Assembly (NCBI GenBank): GCA_907165135.1
Contig: OU015569.1
Span: 12,214,501-12,278,500, forward strand
Source: Oikopleura dioica
Lineage: Eukaryota > Chordata > Appendicularia > Copelata > Oikopleuridae
Reading direction: 5' to 3'
Length of the DNA: 64,000 nt
In this document: one piece after another, positions 56,186 through 64,000 of the stretch
How the letters are laid out: each line of letters begins with the position of its first letter
Numbering within the stretch: position 1 is the stretch's first letter
Position numbers and translations under genes: made by a program
Notes under the pieces: model-generated
Told to the model about the DNA's origin: nothing
Databases searched by the model: none
The model's input: only the letters and a program-made list of their open reading frames with translations

Positions 56186-57491
56186 GTGGACGCGGCTGAT
56201 ATTGTGTCTCACTTGGATAAATTCTTGAAGCAGCGAGCAGAGAAAGAGACTTTAATTCGCGAATTTCGACTTATTGGAAATGAGAGCGGCGCTTTTGCAG
56301 CTTTCTGGACTGCTTCCGAGGCGCAGTTCAATTGTGCCAATACTCAGAACACTTGTGACGGAGTGAAAGATTGCTTCGATGGAATTGACGAAGTCCAATG
56401 CAGAAGGGTTAATTATGATTTCTTTTTCCGAAATTGCTCGAAATGTTTTCGATGTGCACCCAACAGCTGAGCTCGGAAAACCTGAGTCAGGGTCTGAAGA
56501 GCTTTAATGAAAAGCCGCGTAGGGGCTTTTTAAAAACGAAGCAGCATAGCGGCTTCGCGAAATTATCATTCCAATCTATCGAAAATTCTGGCGATAGATT
56601 TCAATGGTAATATTAGCGAAGCCGCTTCGCGGCTTGGTTTTAAAAAGCCGCTGCGCGGCTTTTCATTTCAGTTCTTTATTCCAATCATTTTTTGAATTCT
56701 GAGTCAGACCCTGACTCAGGTTTTCTTCGTTACCAAATCTAGCCCTAGAACTAAGCAAATAGAAGAAAATGAGCTAACCCGCGATCAGTGTAGTCTGCGG
56801 CATGAACCAATTCAGCTGCGACGCAAACAACCCCAACACGCAATGCATCGACCAGCAACAGATCTGCAATGGCCAGCGCGACTGCTCGAACGGCTTGGAC
56901 GAAACAAACTGCTTCCAGTGGGGGCAGTGGGGAAGCTGGGATGCTTCGACTTGCTCCGCGGACAAGTGCAAAAGTCAGGATACCTGCGATGCGGATTGCG
57001 TCGTCATTCGACAGCGCGGCTGCTTCGACGCTTATGGAAATCCGATGAATGTTATGATGGATCCGAAATGCGGAGATCGACAAGGTTTGAAAAGCCCTAC
57101 GCTCGGCAATAACTTCATTTATAGTCCTTTGCGGCGACAAATGTGGCGTCAGCGCTGAAGTAAAGGGAACATGTGAAGGCTGCGGTGGATTTACCGTCAC
57201 TGTAACTGGAATTAAAAGAGAAGCTTCTCATTTATGAAAATAATTAAGAATCGACCTTCCGTCACCACGACGCCACGTGATTCTAGCGGAGGAAAGTGCT
57301 ACGAAAACAGCTATTTCGATTGCTGGTGGATCTGGCTTATAATCGTCCTGATCATCATCATCGTAAGAAAAGGGCCAATAGCGCCACCGAATGTTTCTTT
57401 TTAGATTTTGATAATCATTCTTTGCTTGCTGAGACTCTGCTGCGCCGACTGCTGGGCTGCTTGCTGCGCTTGTGCATGTTTCAAGAAAAAA
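56186..57491 (+). CDS. LDLa/TSP1 type I membrane receptor, ends partly uncertain
   Basis: Exons 56186-56406, 56789-57084, 57125-57201, 57249-57362, 57405-57491. Modules: a partial LDL-receptor class A repeat (QNTCDGVKDCFDGIDEVQC), a full one (NQFSCDANN ... QQICNGQRDCSNGLDETNC with the calcium-binding D/E pattern), a TSP1-like domain (WGQWGSWDASTCSADKCKSQ ... CVVIRQRGC ... CGDKC), a Thr/Pro stalk, a membrane helix WWIWLIIVLIIII continuing ILIIILCLL, and a Cys-rich juxtamembrane tail (CCADCWAACCACACFKKK) likely palmitoylated. Intron 1 (56407-56788) is GG-AG and contains a MITE; other introns are GT-AG. A 5' exon with a signal peptide was not found, and further cytoplasmic exons at 57537-57614 and from 57662 are possible. 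Confidence 0.7.
56470..56745. mobile_element. hAT-like MITE, long form, in a GG-AG intron
   Basis: CTGAGCTCGGAAAACCTG start, AAAAGCCGCGTAGGGGC and GCCGCTGCGCGGCTTTTC arms, and a degraded right end (GTTACCAAATCTAGCCCTAG). Within intron 1 of the LDLa/TSP1 gene. Confidence 0.75.
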
Positions 57492-57926
57492 GTAGGGGCT
57501 CTAGAATCATGTGGCGTTTCATGATCTATTTTCAAGACAAAAGTAGTGGAAACTTGGATACGTTGCGAAGAAACACTCTTGTTCCGGATCATTCTCGTCC
57601 TGCTCAAGCAAAAGGTAGTAGAAGAAATATTTGAATGAATAATGAAATGAATAATTTCAAGGCACGAGATTTGAAGGATACGATGATTGAAAAACAAGAA
57701 GACCCTAACTGCAACACCCGAACTGAACAAAAGAATCACACAAACATTGCCTTGCTTTTTTTTTGTAATATTTTAAAATATAAAAAGTCTTTTTACTATC
57801 TTTTGATGTCATTCGGAATGACTCATTCCCAAAATCATAACTTGAAAATGATTTTTTTTGCAAACATAAAAGACAACTTTTATTAAATTTCTGCGAAATA
57901 GAAGATGAAAGAAGAGGGTTGTTGAG

Positions 57927-59197
57927 CTAAGAAGGGAAAAGGTGCAAAACATCAGTAGCAGTGAATTCGATCCGACAGTGGGGGCAAGTGTCGCCTTTGG
58001 AAGCGCAGGAAGAGCAAAGCATGTGCCCGCAAACGCTCAGGCAGCTCATCTTCTTTTCGGAATCGTCGAAGCTCTTTTTGAAGGATAAAGAAATGAATCA
58101 AGTTGAATCAACAATGAAAATGGGCAATTACGAAGTTACACCTATTTGGGGATTCTCTTCGAGGGGGCATTTTAGGATCCCCCACTATAGAATGTTTTAT
58201 CCTTTCCTCGACGCATATCGAGCAGTTTCCAAGCTTTTCAAACGCCGTCAATCTCGTATTTTCCAGCTTGAGCTCGTCCAGCTGAAGTCGAAGGTTCAAG
58301 TTTTCATCCGTCGCGTCCCTGGAAACATCGAGCAGCGAGTTTTGCTGGTCAATCTGATCCTCTAGCTTCGCTACTTCTTTTTCCAAGCCCGCCTCTCTGA
58401 ATGAATGAAAATATTATTTCGAAAAAAGAGTTGGAAGCAGAAAACGAACCTTCTGAGAGCAGCGCTGAGCAGAGTTTGTGTTCGTTTCTCGTTCAGTTGG
58501 GCTTCTTCAAGTTTACTCCTAAAAAAAAGGCTTTAGTCCCTAAAGCTTGGAAAAAATAGGGGTGGTGTCTGGAACCGACAAAAAAACTTCGACAAATTTT
58601 TTGTCGGCGACTACTCAGCTGCTGATTGGCCAGTTTGCCGAATCCAGGCTTCTGATTGGTTGAAAATTTCCACGCAAAATTTGTCGAAATTCTTTTGTCG
58701 GTTCCAGAGCCACCCCAAAATAAGGGTGTTTTATTAAGTGGAGACATAAGTTTGCACAAAAATCTTATTTACTAATATTCACTGCCTTATTAAAATTTTA
58801 AAAACCTTGATTACCTCAAAAGAAGAATTTCCTTTTCTGTATTTCTTTTGCCATTTTCAACGGCATTCGAAAGATGGCCCATTTGAACCTTGAAAACTGA
58901 CTGGAATCTGCGCAGTTGTTCGCTGACGCCTGCCTCGTTATTGCTGTGTTCCGAAGAAATCGTGCTGGAATTGCTCTCGACGCTAGAACGCGGCGTGGAA
59001 GCGGCGTTCATTCCTGGTTGAACTGCTTCGTTCAGCACCGCGCTGGGAATATCGTTCAGCGCCAGCGACTTGTAAGGCAAACTCGACTGGATGCCGCATG
59101 ACTTTGGAATGTTGAAACTTGCCGCTCTGGAAGGAAGCGGCGGCCGTTTCGGACGCTCTGGCTTTTCTGGCTTGAGTTCGTACTCTCTTAATTCCAT
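57927..59197 (-). CDS. Coiled-coil RING-finger protein, 263 aa
   Basis: Probable E3 ubiquitin ligase. Exons 59197-58815, 58518-58450, 58396-58202, 58071-57927, frame-consistent. N-terminus Pro/Ser-rich (KPEKPERPKRPPLPSRAASF), then a helical region (RTQTLLSAALRR, EVAKLEDQIDQQNSLLDVSR, NLRLQLDELKLENTRLTAFE), and a C-terminal C3HC4 RING: CSICVEE|SFDDSEKKMSCLSV, CGHMLCSSCASKGDTCPHCR. The RING is created only by joining exon 3 to exon 4 across a GA-AG intron (58201-58072, GAAAG|GA...GAG); other junctions break the zinc-ligand spacing. Domain order resembles RNF/XIAP-like RING-at-end proteins, but no orthologue is assigned. Intron 1 contains a 158-bp palindromic element. Confidence 0.78.
58559..58716. 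mobile_element. Palindromic MITE with GGGGTGG ends
   Basis: GGGGTGGTGTCTGGAACCGA and TCGGTTCCAGAGCCACCCC termini with ACTTCGACAAATTTT inner arm repeated inverted. In intron 1 of the RING gene. Confidence 0.75.
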
Positions 59198-59367
59198 CAG
59201 TCAAAATTTCAATCATCAACTGTCGACGTTTCAATTACAAAATAAAGAAGAAGCTCAGCAAGCTTGAAAAGCTCAAGTTCTCTTGAGTAAATCATTGAAC
59301 TTTTAGTTTTTTTTTGTAGTAAAGTTACTTTATTGAGGTTTTTTATTTTGTCAAACTTGGTATCTAT

Positions 59368-59598
59368 CTGGGCTCGGCAACCTGTGTAGAAAATCTGAGT
59401 CAGGGTCTGAAAGATCTTTAATGAAAAGCCGCGTAGCGGCTATTTTAAAAACGCTTCGCCAGAATTTTGCAACTTATTGAAATGATAAGTTGGTGGAGCC
59501 GCTTCGCGGCTTCGTTTTTAAAAAAGCCGCTACGCGGCTTTTCATTAAAGATCTTTCAGACCCTGAATCAGGTTTTCTACACAGGTTGCCGAGCCCAG
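59368..59598. mobile_element. hAT-like MITE, long form, perfect 8-bp TSD
   Basis: 231 bp, CTGGGCTCGGCAACCTG to GGTTGCCGAGCCCAG, flanked by GTATCTAT at 59360-59367 and 59599-59606. Intact core arms; among the youngest-looking copies. Confidence 0.95.
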
Positions 59599-59606
59599 GT
59601 ATCTAT

Positions 59607-60182
59607 GATACCCTTAATTATTCCTATGAATTTTCTTAAAAAAGTCAATGCTCATTTGAAAGTAGACTCTAACTGATCTTATGTGTATCCTCTTATGCAC
59701 TAGAATTTTTCACTGAGAGTCAAGAGGTCCTTGGTTTGTCGCCTGCTTTACCTGCAAATGGACTTTCTGGAAGGAGGAACAGGTGGTTCTTTCTCTGCCA
59801 TAATAATCCGCTACTGACTGGCTTATTCGTGCCTGGCGCTGATGATATCCGAGGAAAACATAAAGCTTCGCATAATCTGCCCGAAGGGGATCCATACAAA
59901 ATCTTGAAAGGATAATCTGCCCATTTACACATTTCCCGTTTCGTTTCGTCCGAGAAGCGCGGTTCCTTTTTTTTCTCGCCGCAATAAAAATACTGCCGAA
60001 ATGCTTAGCTGAGATACGCAGCGTCACAATGATTTTTTTTATTGAAATCAACAAGGAAAATAAAGAAAAGGGTGTAGTTTTAATCCGATCCGGAAAAAGT
60101 GTTAATACAGCGGATTAGAAAAAGTACGTCGTGGAGCGAAATTAAAGCGCTAGAAGACAGATTGGAAAATATATAGAAGGAG
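59607..60182. other. Intergenic; uncertain ORFs only
   Basis: Two overlapping minus-strand frames (about 60054-59710) have no recognisable domain and were not called. 3' flank of the TPMT-like gene. Confidence 0.4.
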
Positions 60183-60935
60183 CTATTTGGAGATTTGAAG
60201 GTAGAGCAGCGTGAATTGACCGTGTCCAGCTTGGGTTGCGTGGCGCGTTTCTAGTTCAGTGACTTTGAGCCCGAATTGATCGTAAGCCGATTTAACTTGC
60301 TCCAAGGTCAAGTGAAATGGCGGCCCGTTGGCGATCTCCGACTCATCCCTGAAATTTTCTTTAAAAAATATAAAAGAAAAACGTTACCTAAGAATCGCTT
60401 CCAAGAGAACAATCCCGCCATCTTGAAGTAGATTAAAAATCTTCTCCGCATATTTCTCCCGATCGTTTGGGTCAATCGCGACCATACTCCCACGGTCGAA
60501 AATGAACTCAAACTTCTCGTCTTCTGGGTAAAGATAGAAGTCCCCCGGCCGCAAGCTGATGTTGAGCGAGTCTTCTTCGGAGTTGGTGAAGCCGCCGAAG
60601 TGCGAGGTTTCGATCGCGTTTTCGAAGAAAAATTCGTCGATCGCTTTTTGAGAGAATTCGGAGCCGCGGACCAGGCAGCCTTGCTTCGCCGCCCTGAAGG
60701 TTAAATTTGGAAATTTGAAATCAAGGAAGAGTTTTTTTTTTTACCAAAGCATATCGATGGATTTGCCGCAGAGGGGAAAGAAGCAGCTGAGTTTCTTGCT
60801 CTCTTCAGCGTGCAAGTATTTGCTCTTCAAGTATTTTTCGAAGACAGAGTTGACTGTGGACACGTGCCAAGGAGTAACGTCGTTTTCCCAGGCATTTGAC
60901 CAGTCTTCAACGCTCAGTCCCGATTTACCACTCAT
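60183..60935 (-). CDS. Thiopurine S-methyltransferase-like, copy A, 220 aa
   Basis: SAM-dependent methyltransferase of the TPMT family, which methylates thiols or selenium compounds. Exons 60935-60745, 60693-60388, 60348-60183, GT-AG. LSVEDWSNAWENDVTPWHVS matches the TPMT N-terminal W-x-x-x-W; FFPLCGKSIDMLWAAKQGC is the SAM-binding motif I; VRGSEFSQKAIDEFF, FDRGSMVAIDPNDREKYAEK (motif with the WDRGALVAINPGDR signature) and GPPFHLTLEQVKSAY follow. Exon 2 has the same length and splice phases as copy B, so the pair arose by tandem duplication. It starts 226 bp after copy B's stop, same strand. Confidence 0.93.
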
Positions 60936-61161
60936 TCGACAGCGATTAAGTCGCCCCAGACTTCTTAACATTGACTCTTAATTTAAGGGGGTGAAGATTC
61001 ATATCCCGAACGAAGTACTAGAAGGAAGATGTATCATTTTTTGGTGATTTAAAATAAGGGCCTCATTAAAAAAACCCTTGAAGAAAAGTCAGAATAAAAC
61101 TCAAAAAGAAAAATCTGAATTTTTGATAATCGAGAAGTGAAGGCAGAAAATTAACAGTCCT

Positions 61162-61949
61162 CTAAAAAGTAATCTCAATTTCATTGATGGTAATGAGCCC
61201 AAGTCGCTCAAGACTGGAGCGGTCTTCATAAGTGCCGAGAAGGTTCACTTTCATTCCTATCTTCTCATACGCGTTTTTGACATCTTCCAGGGTCAGATGA
61301 AATGGCGGCCCGTTTTTCAAGTGCTCCTCGTCTCTGAATTTGAAATGAAGACTTCGATTTCGGCACTCTTTATATCGCTTCCCAGAATGAGAATGAATCT
61401 AACCAGCGATAAAACTTAAAAACCCGACCTGGAAATCGCCGAGAGCAGCACTTTCCCATCGCTGCGAAGCAACTTCTTGATTTTCTCAGCATATTTTTCG
61501 CGGTCTGAAGGGTTGACAGCGACCATGCTCCCACGGTCGAAAATTAATGCAAACTTTTCACCCTCCGGGAACTCGAAGAAATCGCCCTGTTTCAATCCAA
61601 TATCGAGGCTTTTCGAAGTTGACTGGCGGAAGCCGTTTTCTTCCTTGTTTTCAATGCTGTTTTCTTCGAAAAATTGGTCGATCGCGAGCTGCGAAAATTC
61701 AGCCCCGCGGACTTTGCATCCTTTTTCAGCTACCCTAGAAAAAAATTTCTTTTTTCATCCTTTTCGCTGTTTTAAGTCTTACCAAATCATGTCCAAAGTC
61801 TTTCCACAAAGCGGGAAGAAAGTGTCGGGCTTTGCATCAGTTGGAAAATACTTCTCCAGTGTTGGATTAACTTCGCTTTTATGCCAACCGGTTCGCTTGT
61901 CGACCCATCGTTGATTCCAGTCGTCTAGTTTCATGTCCACGCCCGACAT
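61162..61949 (-). CDS. Thiopurine S-methyltransferase-like, copy B, 214 aa
   Basis: Exons 61949-61783, 61734-61429, 61333-61162, GT-AG. Same landmarks as copy A: LDDWNQRWVDKRTGWHKSEV, FFPLCGKTLDMIWVAEKGC, VRGAEFSQLAIDQFFEEN, FDRGSMVAVNPSDREKYAEK, GPPFHLTLEDVKNAYEK. The two proteins are similar but clearly diverged, so this is not a very recent duplicate. Its ATG lies only 99 bp past the stop of the upstream CHK gene, with an AAAG just before it that could serve as an acceptor, raising the possibility of an operon. Confidence 0.93.
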
Positions 61950-62048
61950 TTCTCTTTAGTTTTTGACCAGTCTAAGAGTTTTGGCTTCATTACAGTAATG
62001 TCGTCTTTTAGTAATTTAAAATTCTAGCAATTTTAATATTAATATTTT

Positions 62049-63842
62049 TCAACTAAGATTATTCGAGGAATTTCGTATCATTTCCACAGCAATTTTCGAC
62101 TGTTGCGCAGAATATTCATTTCTTTTCCAATGCGTCGGATTCCAAGTAATCAGGAATCGTTCGAAATCAGCGACGATAAATGGCCAGAGCCAGCGCCACT
62201 CTCGCTCGATCTCGTCCACTTCTGGCTTTCCTTCCATCGCTTTTCGGAAGAATTTGAAGTACTCGTCCACTATTTCGTCGTAGCGCGAAAATTCTTCGTA
62301 ACAGGACGTCAGTAAGTAGTACAAATCAGTTGTTCCGACGCCTTTTTCAAAAGAGTGAAAACAAGGAGGATCATTGAAAGACTCCTTATTCTAACTTGGG
62401 CTCGGCAACCTGAGTAGAAAATCTGAGTCAGGCTCTGGAAGAGCCAAAATGGAAAGCCGCGTAGCGGCTTTTTTAAAAGGGAAGCCGCAAAGCGTGTTCG
62501 CCAGGAGCTTATAGAAAATTTATATGGTTTATTTGCGAAGCCGCTTTGCGGCTTTGCTTTTAAAAAAGCCGCTACGCGGCTTTTCATTTTAGCTCTTCCA
62601 GGGCCTGACTCAGGTTTTCTACTCAGGTTGCTGAGCCCAGATTCTAACTTTACAAAGCAAAGTTCTAACAGACCTAGTCTAGTTCTTTCAAGTTCTGATA
62701 GTCTCCTTTTCAACCCTTTCCCATGCCACTCCACTGAAAATCAATGCCAGCAACATCCATTCCATCTTCAGAAAAGCAGAAATTCTCCACTTTCCCGTCC
62801 CCATGGATCAGAGTTTTGTGCTTCGCCTCGTGAATGATCCGATCAATTTTTTCTCCCAACTTGATCAGATCCAATTCCTTCTCCTTGCATCGTTCAAACT
62901 CGTCTCTTCGCTTTTCAATGTTCCAATAGGTTGCTTCTTTCCACATTAATTTTTCTGCTTTTTCGCAGCGCCAGAAATCAGCGTGAAAATTCGCCAGCCA
63001 TTTTACCATCGGAATAACTCGCTCAAACGAAAGATTGCAGCGATTTTTGAACCTTGCTGGAAATCCGATCGGATCCAAATCTTCCATCGCCATCACTTTT
63101 CCGCTCTTGATATCTTTGCTGGCGATGTACCGCGGCACTTTGGCAGATAGGGACAAGTTGGCCAGTTCTTCGTAAAAACTTATTTCACGCTTGAATGACA
63201 AGAAACGCGTCTCGTTCGGCATTGGATCATCTTCGGGCTCAGTTTCGTGCGCGAAATTGAAATGCTTCAAAATCACTGTGCTGCCATCTTCTTTTTGGAC
63301 CCGGTAGATTGCGCCGAATCCTGATCTTGGTTGCTCGAGAAATTCATTAATTGGATGGCGGTTTTGATCGGGATAACTGCGGAAACCCTTCTAAAATCTC
63401 TCTGTTTGCAAGAGGTTTCAATGGGTTTTCCGCGGTTATTCATTTAAACCACGCAATGCTATCAAAAACCATCGTAAACCCATCGAAACCCCACATAAAC
63501 CAATCGAAAACCAATGTTTATTGATTTTCGATGTGACCTTTTGATTGGTTTATGGGGGTTTTAATGGGTTTACGGAGATTCGCGCGTCTTTTTGATGGTT
63601 TTTTTTGTAAAAAAAACCCTATAAAACCACATAAAAATCACTTATACTAAAATTCATTCAAAAATAAAGAATAAGAACTTCTCTCTTTGATTAATTTCTA
63701 ATTAATAATTTTAATTTCTATTCAATAAATTCAGTTTCGAGCAATTTCCTTTCCAAAGAAGCTGAATAATCTCCGCGCTCTTGAACTTGCCAATGAGCGC
63801 CTCGATCGCCGCTCGCTCTTCTTCCACCACGCTGCTCTTCAT
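62049..63842 (-). CDS. CHK/EcKinase-like small-molecule kinase, 353 aa
   Basis: Kinase-fold protein of the CHK (DUF1679/ecdysteroid-kinase-like, choline-kinase superfamily) group, which phosphorylates small hydrophobic or hydroxylated substrates. Exons 63842-63750, 63390-62715, 62341-62049. ATP-site motifs: SGFGAIYRVQKEDGSTVILK (glycine loop and lysine), FSFKREISFYEEL-type helix, VMAMEDLDP hinge, VKWLANFHADFW, catalytic LIHGDGKVENFCF (Brenner HxDxxxxN), GIDFQWSGMGKG (metal-binding DFQ) and TTDLYYLLTSCYEEF. Intron 1 (63749-63391) is GG-AG and filled by a palindrome; intron 2 is GT-AG and holds a perfect-TSD MITE. Start at 63842 gives MKSSVVEEERAAIEALIGKF. Confidence 0.85.
62396..62640. mobile_element. 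hAT-like MITE, long form, perfect 8-bp TSD
   Basis: 245 bp, TTGGGCTCGGCAACCTG to GGTTGCTGAGCCCAG, flanked by ATTCTAAC at 62388-62395 and 62641-62648. Inside intron 2 of the CHK-like gene. Confidence 0.95.
63450..63612. repeat. AAACCCATCG palindrome in a GG-AG intron
   Basis: Left arm CATCGTAAACCCATCG ... ATAAACCAATCGAAAACC, right arm TTTTGATTGGTTTATGGGGG ... TAATGGGTTTACG ... GATGGTTTT, inverted. Occupies most of intron 1 of the CHK-like gene. Confidence 0.7.
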
Positions 63843-64000
63843 TCTTCCTGCCGTCTCTAGAAGCGAGGAACGAAAGAGGATAATCTGGAGAACGCTTCGT
63901 CTGGCTGTGGCGCGCTCTTTGATTGGCGCGGAGAAGCTGACCGAGAGAAATGGTGGCCTTAAATTCTCATGGAGAGCAGCTACTCGGCTCAGCTCTCAAG
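63843..64000. other. Right edge, upstream of CHK-like gene
   Basis: GC-richer sequence directly 5' of the initiator ATG; presumed promoter/5' UTR. No motif I can name. Confidence 0.4.

Noticed and set aside
59710-60054. 114-codon ORF downstream of TPMT copy A
   Set aside because: Two frames overlap with equal plausibility and neither shows a domain or splice signals.

Overview
The window is animal nuclear DNA with very compact, intron-rich genes: about twenty coding units in 64 kb, most introns 40-110 bp, many neighbours only a few hundred bases apart. Proteins such as HIPK, GAL3ST, CFAP53, BNIP2/BCH and an NHL propeller make it a metazoan, and the gene set fits a chordate. About one in six of the introns I could phase (12 of roughly 76) starts with GA, GC or GG instead of GT, always ending in AG. 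From memory, tiny introns plus GA/GC/GG-AG introns are a hallmark of larvacean tunicates (Oikopleura, Fritillaria). The repeat load suggests a larvacean richer in transposons than O. dioica. The assignment is inference; no ribosomal or mitochondrial marker is present.

Layout. 0.7-3.7 kb: HIPK kinase (minus). 3.7-6.1 kb: repeats. 6.1-8.4 kb: small unrecognised genes. 9.0-12.4 kb: secreted EGF/TSP1 protein (plus). 13.0-15.1 kb: GAL3ST-type sulfotransferase (plus). 15.5-20.7 kb: a 1,355-aa NHL-propeller protein with a long Trp-Gly-rich tail (minus). 21.4-28.7 kb (minus): LSM6, CFAP53, ASF1, BNIP2-like. 30.1-31.5 kb: a hAT-type element full of a 56-bp satellite. 32.6-33.4 kb: Gly-rich RRM protein. 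34.8-39.3 kb: an unrecognised gene and an NFI/MH1-like gene. 39.3-46.8 kb: mostly repeats, including a ~510-bp AT-rich palindrome. 46.8-48.1 kb: cytochrome b561. 48.4-50.1 kb: an unrecognised ORF and a Rab pseudo-exon. 50.2-51.5 kb: stomatin. 52-54.3 kb: two small membrane proteins and a partial duplicate. 54.6-55.8 kb: a Rab with altered catalytic motifs. 56.2-57.5 kb: LDLa/TSP1 receptor. 57.9-59.2 kb: RING protein. 60.2-63.8 kb: two TPMT paralogues and a CHK/EcKinase-like gene.

The central theme is a family of non-autonomous elements (termini CTGGGCTCGG...CCGAGCCCAG, 100-245 bp, internally palindromic). At least six copies have perfect 8-bp target-site duplications, indicating hAT-type transposition. 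Two copies sit inside coding sequence and form the whole of a GC-AG intron: the splice sites fall inside the two copies of the duplicated target, so splicing removes the element plus one duplicate. Several other non-GT introns also contain palindromic DNA. The window therefore looks like a snapshot of intron creation by DNA transposons, tolerated by a splicing machinery that accepts AG|GN donors.

Exon coordinates were derived by hand from reading-frame continuity and splice-site phase; no transcript evidence was available.
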